Part shown: piece by piece, positions 7,119 to 8,142 of the stretch
How positions within the stretch are numbered: the first letter of the stretch is position 1
How the letters are laid out: every line of letters begins with the position of its first letter
Assembly: GCA_031254455.1 (NCBI GenBank)
Contig: JAIRUI010000118.1
Span: 1 to 8,142 of the forward strand
Reading direction: 5' to 3'
DNA length: 8,142 nucleotides
DNA from: Chitinispirillales bacterium
GTDB taxonomy: Bacteria > Fibrobacterota > Chitinivibrionia > Chitinivibrionales > Chitinivibrionaceae
The notes under the pieces: generated by a model
The model's database searches: none
What the model was told of the DNA's origin: nothing
Seen by the model: the letters and a program-made list of their open reading frames with translations, nothing else
Position numbers and translations under genes: made by a program

Positions 7119-7722
7119 GCAAAATACCCGATAGAACAAAATCGTATTGATGTTCAAGAAAGTCGTAATGAATGGCGAGAGAACAAACAACCATCTTTTG
7201 ATGTTAAGAAGTTGATTTTTCTTGATGAGAGTAGCATAAATCTTGGGATGACAAGACTTTACGGTCGAGCGGCCAAAAACCAAAGAGTTAATGATTATGT
7301 TCCTGATGTGAGATTTAAAAGAATTTCTGTATTGTCAACTATCCGCCTTGATGGCACACAAGTTCCGTTTGTTTTCAAAGGAACTCTTAATGGAGAATTG
7401 TTCAAAAAATACGTTGATAATTTCCTTGCTCCGTCTCTTTCTAAAAGGAGATATAGTGATTATGGACAACTCAACAGTGCATAGAGCTCGCGGTGTAACT
7501 GACGCAATTGTCGGTAGAGGTGCGAAAGTGTTATTTTTGCCGCCTTATTCGCCGGATTTGAATCCTATTGAACTTATGCGGTCAAAGTTAAAGAACAAAT
7601 CAAGAAAGATTAAAGCACGAACGCCGGAAACTTTGATTCATGCCTTGAACGTAGCTTTGAATTGTGTTAGTTGCGAAGATATAGAAAACTGGTTCAAACA
7701 CGACGGATATGCGCTACAATAA
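7119..7722 (+). pseudogene. IS630-family transposase remnant, 5'-truncated and frameshifted
   Basis: IS630-family transposases cut and paste DNA at TA sites and belong to the Tc1/mariner DDE superfamily. Recognisable homology begins near YPIEQNRIDVQESRNEW (from about 7125). It continues through KLIFLDESSINLGMTRLYGRA, which carries the first catalytic Asp, and FKGTLNGELFKKYVDNFLAPSLS. The second Asp is in GDIVIMDNSTVH, and the Glu is in PPYSPDLNPIE exactly 34 residues later (DD34E). The first part is read in the frame that stops at 7484, and the rest in another frame ending at 7722. Joining them requires dropping one A from AAAA at 7443-7446, giving S-K-G-D. The N-terminal helix-turn-helix region (roughly 100 or more residues) is missing, and no ATG precedes the homology in frame. 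The usual NPIE-x-x-W reads NPIELMR here. The element is almost certainly inactive. AAAAGGAG followed by a GTG at 7456 could allow separate translation of the second half, probably by chance. Confidence 0.87.
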
Positions 7723-7767
7723 GTTAAATTGCTATAGTTAGGGAATAAAAAAATAAGGAGAGATTAT
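7723..7767 (+). promoter_or_regulatory. Short junction between transposase remnant and surface-protein gene, with Shine-Dalgarno site
   Basis: Only 45 bp separate the transposase stop from the next start codon. If the right end of the insertion sequence survives, its terminal inverted repeat must lie here, around GCTATAGTTAGGG. I could not find a matching inverted copy on the left side. AAGGAG (7755-7760) lies 7 nt before the ATG and is a strong ribosome binding site. A -10-like TACAAT (7715-7720) overlaps the transposase stop, so the promoter of the surface-protein gene may lie inside the element. Confidence 0.5.
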
Positions 7768-8142
7768 ATGGGGAACAAAAACAGGTTTTTGAAAGTAATG
7801 ACGGCAATGGGAGTTGCGGTTACCATTATGTTTGTTATGCCGATTACAGCACAAACGCAAACATGGTACTGCGGAGCATACGATAATCCAGGTGGAGTAA
7901 GCAGTGTTACCGCTACACTTGTAGACGGTACTCTAACAATTAGCGGCATTGGGAACATGAGTAATAATTATTTTATCGACAATATTCCATGGATTGACCA
8001 AAGAACCAGTATTACCAAAATAGTTATCGGCAATTCTGTTACTTCTATCGGCGGTTACGCTTTTTACAATTGTAGTGGATTAACTTCAGTAACTATCGGC
8101 AATTCTGTTACTTCTATCGGCGGTTACGCTTTTTACAATTGT
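7768..8142 (+). CDS. Secreted BspA-like leucine-rich-repeat surface protein, C-terminus beyond window edge
   Basis: BspA-like proteins are secreted or surface-exposed adhesion-type proteins built from LRR_5 repeats, common in gut and oral microbes. The first 125 codons are present. A signal peptide is clear: a basic start (MGNKNRFLK), a hydrophobic core (about 10-26) and a likely cleavage site after ITA (28). The mature N-terminus (TWYCGAYDNPGG..., with Cys35) leads into a beta-rich segment with TATLVDGTLTISGIGNMS (48-65) and then PWIDQRTSITKIVIGNSVTSIG. Repeats of the type LTSVTIGNSVTSIGGYAFYNCSG begin around residue 84 with a 23-residue period and continue past the edge. The ATG has an AAGGAG site 7 nt upstream. 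Cys35 is not in a lipobox, so I read this as an ordinary secreted protein rather than a lipoprotein. Codon usage (GGC, ACT, GTT-rich) and composition differ from the housekeeping genes because of the repeats. Ligand and anchoring cannot be judged from this part. Confidence 0.88.
   Translation, partial: MGNKNRFLKVMTAMGVAVTIMFVMPITAQTQTWYCGAYDNPGGVSSVTATLVDGTLTISGIGNMSNNYFIDNIPWIDQRTSITKIVIGNSVTSIGGYAFYNCSGLTSVTIGNSVTSIGGYAFYNC
8026..8142 (+). repeat. Tandem LRR-coding repeat, 69-bp period
   Basis: The 48 bases at 8026-8073 recur identically at 8095-8142, where the window ends. The period is 69 bp, or 23 codons, encoding IGNSVTSIGGYAFYNC twice with CSGLTSVT-type spacer residues between. Identity at every synonymous position indicates recent duplication or gene conversion, not protein-level selection alone. 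Confidence 0.93.

Noticed and set aside
7440..7450. Programmed -1 frameshift in the transposase
   Set aside because: The frame change needed is +1 (one extra base), and the site is not an X XXY YYZ slippery heptamer producing that shift.
8026..8142. CRISPR-like direct repeat
   Set aside because: The repeat is in frame, has a 23-codon period and encodes an LRR_5 motif; there are no unique spacers between short palindromic repeats.
1..8142. tRNA, rRNA or riboswitch genes, including a T-box before hisS
   Set aside because: I saw no cloverleaf, conserved rRNA block or T-box sequence in any intergenic stretch.

Overview
No undescribed defence, mobile or regulatory system could be supported here. 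The window is a housekeeping region from an AT-rich bacterial genome that ends in a small mobile-element scar and the start of a repeat-rich surface protein. Three features fit a host- or gut-associated Gram-negative lineage: a short ParE/GyrB-type topoisomerase of the kind seen in Bacteroidota and related phyla, a non-E. coli-type histidyl-tRNA synthetase, and a secreted BspA-like leucine-rich-repeat protein. Fibrobacterota, Bacteroidota or Spirochaetota are all possible, and I lean weakly to Fibrobacterota. The phylum cannot be settled by eye.

Leftward block (about 1-2718, minus strand). A topoisomerase IV/gyrase B-type ATPase subunit (910-2718) is followed after 13 bp by a 56-residue single-pass membrane protein with a strong ribosome binding site (726-896). 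After another 24 bp comes dprA (701 to the window edge, C-terminus missing). The tight spacing suggests one operon. The topoisomerase controls DNA topology and chromosome unlinking, and DprA loads RecA onto incoming single-stranded DNA. The small protein has no known role.

Divergent intergenic region (2719-2911). It carries several short inverted repeats and presumably holds the promoters for both directions.

Rightward block (2912-6691, plus strand). hisS is followed after only 9 bp by a large radical SAM protein fused to a C-terminal DUF2344 domain. The pair looks co-transcribed and is linked by a translation/RNA theme.

Gene-poor and mobile region (6692-7767). About 430 bp of mostly very AT-rich DNA contains a striking run of 12 C residues and a consensus extended -10 box. 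A decayed IS630-family transposase follows. Its N-terminal DNA-binding part is missing and one extra base splits the remaining frame, but all three DD34E catalytic residues are still visible. Only 45 bp separate its stop codon from the next gene.

Right edge (7768-8142). This is the start of a secreted BspA-like protein with a signal peptide, a short N-terminal segment and LRR_5-type repeats of 23 residues. The first two repeats share an identical 48-bp stretch, which suggests recent repeat duplication.
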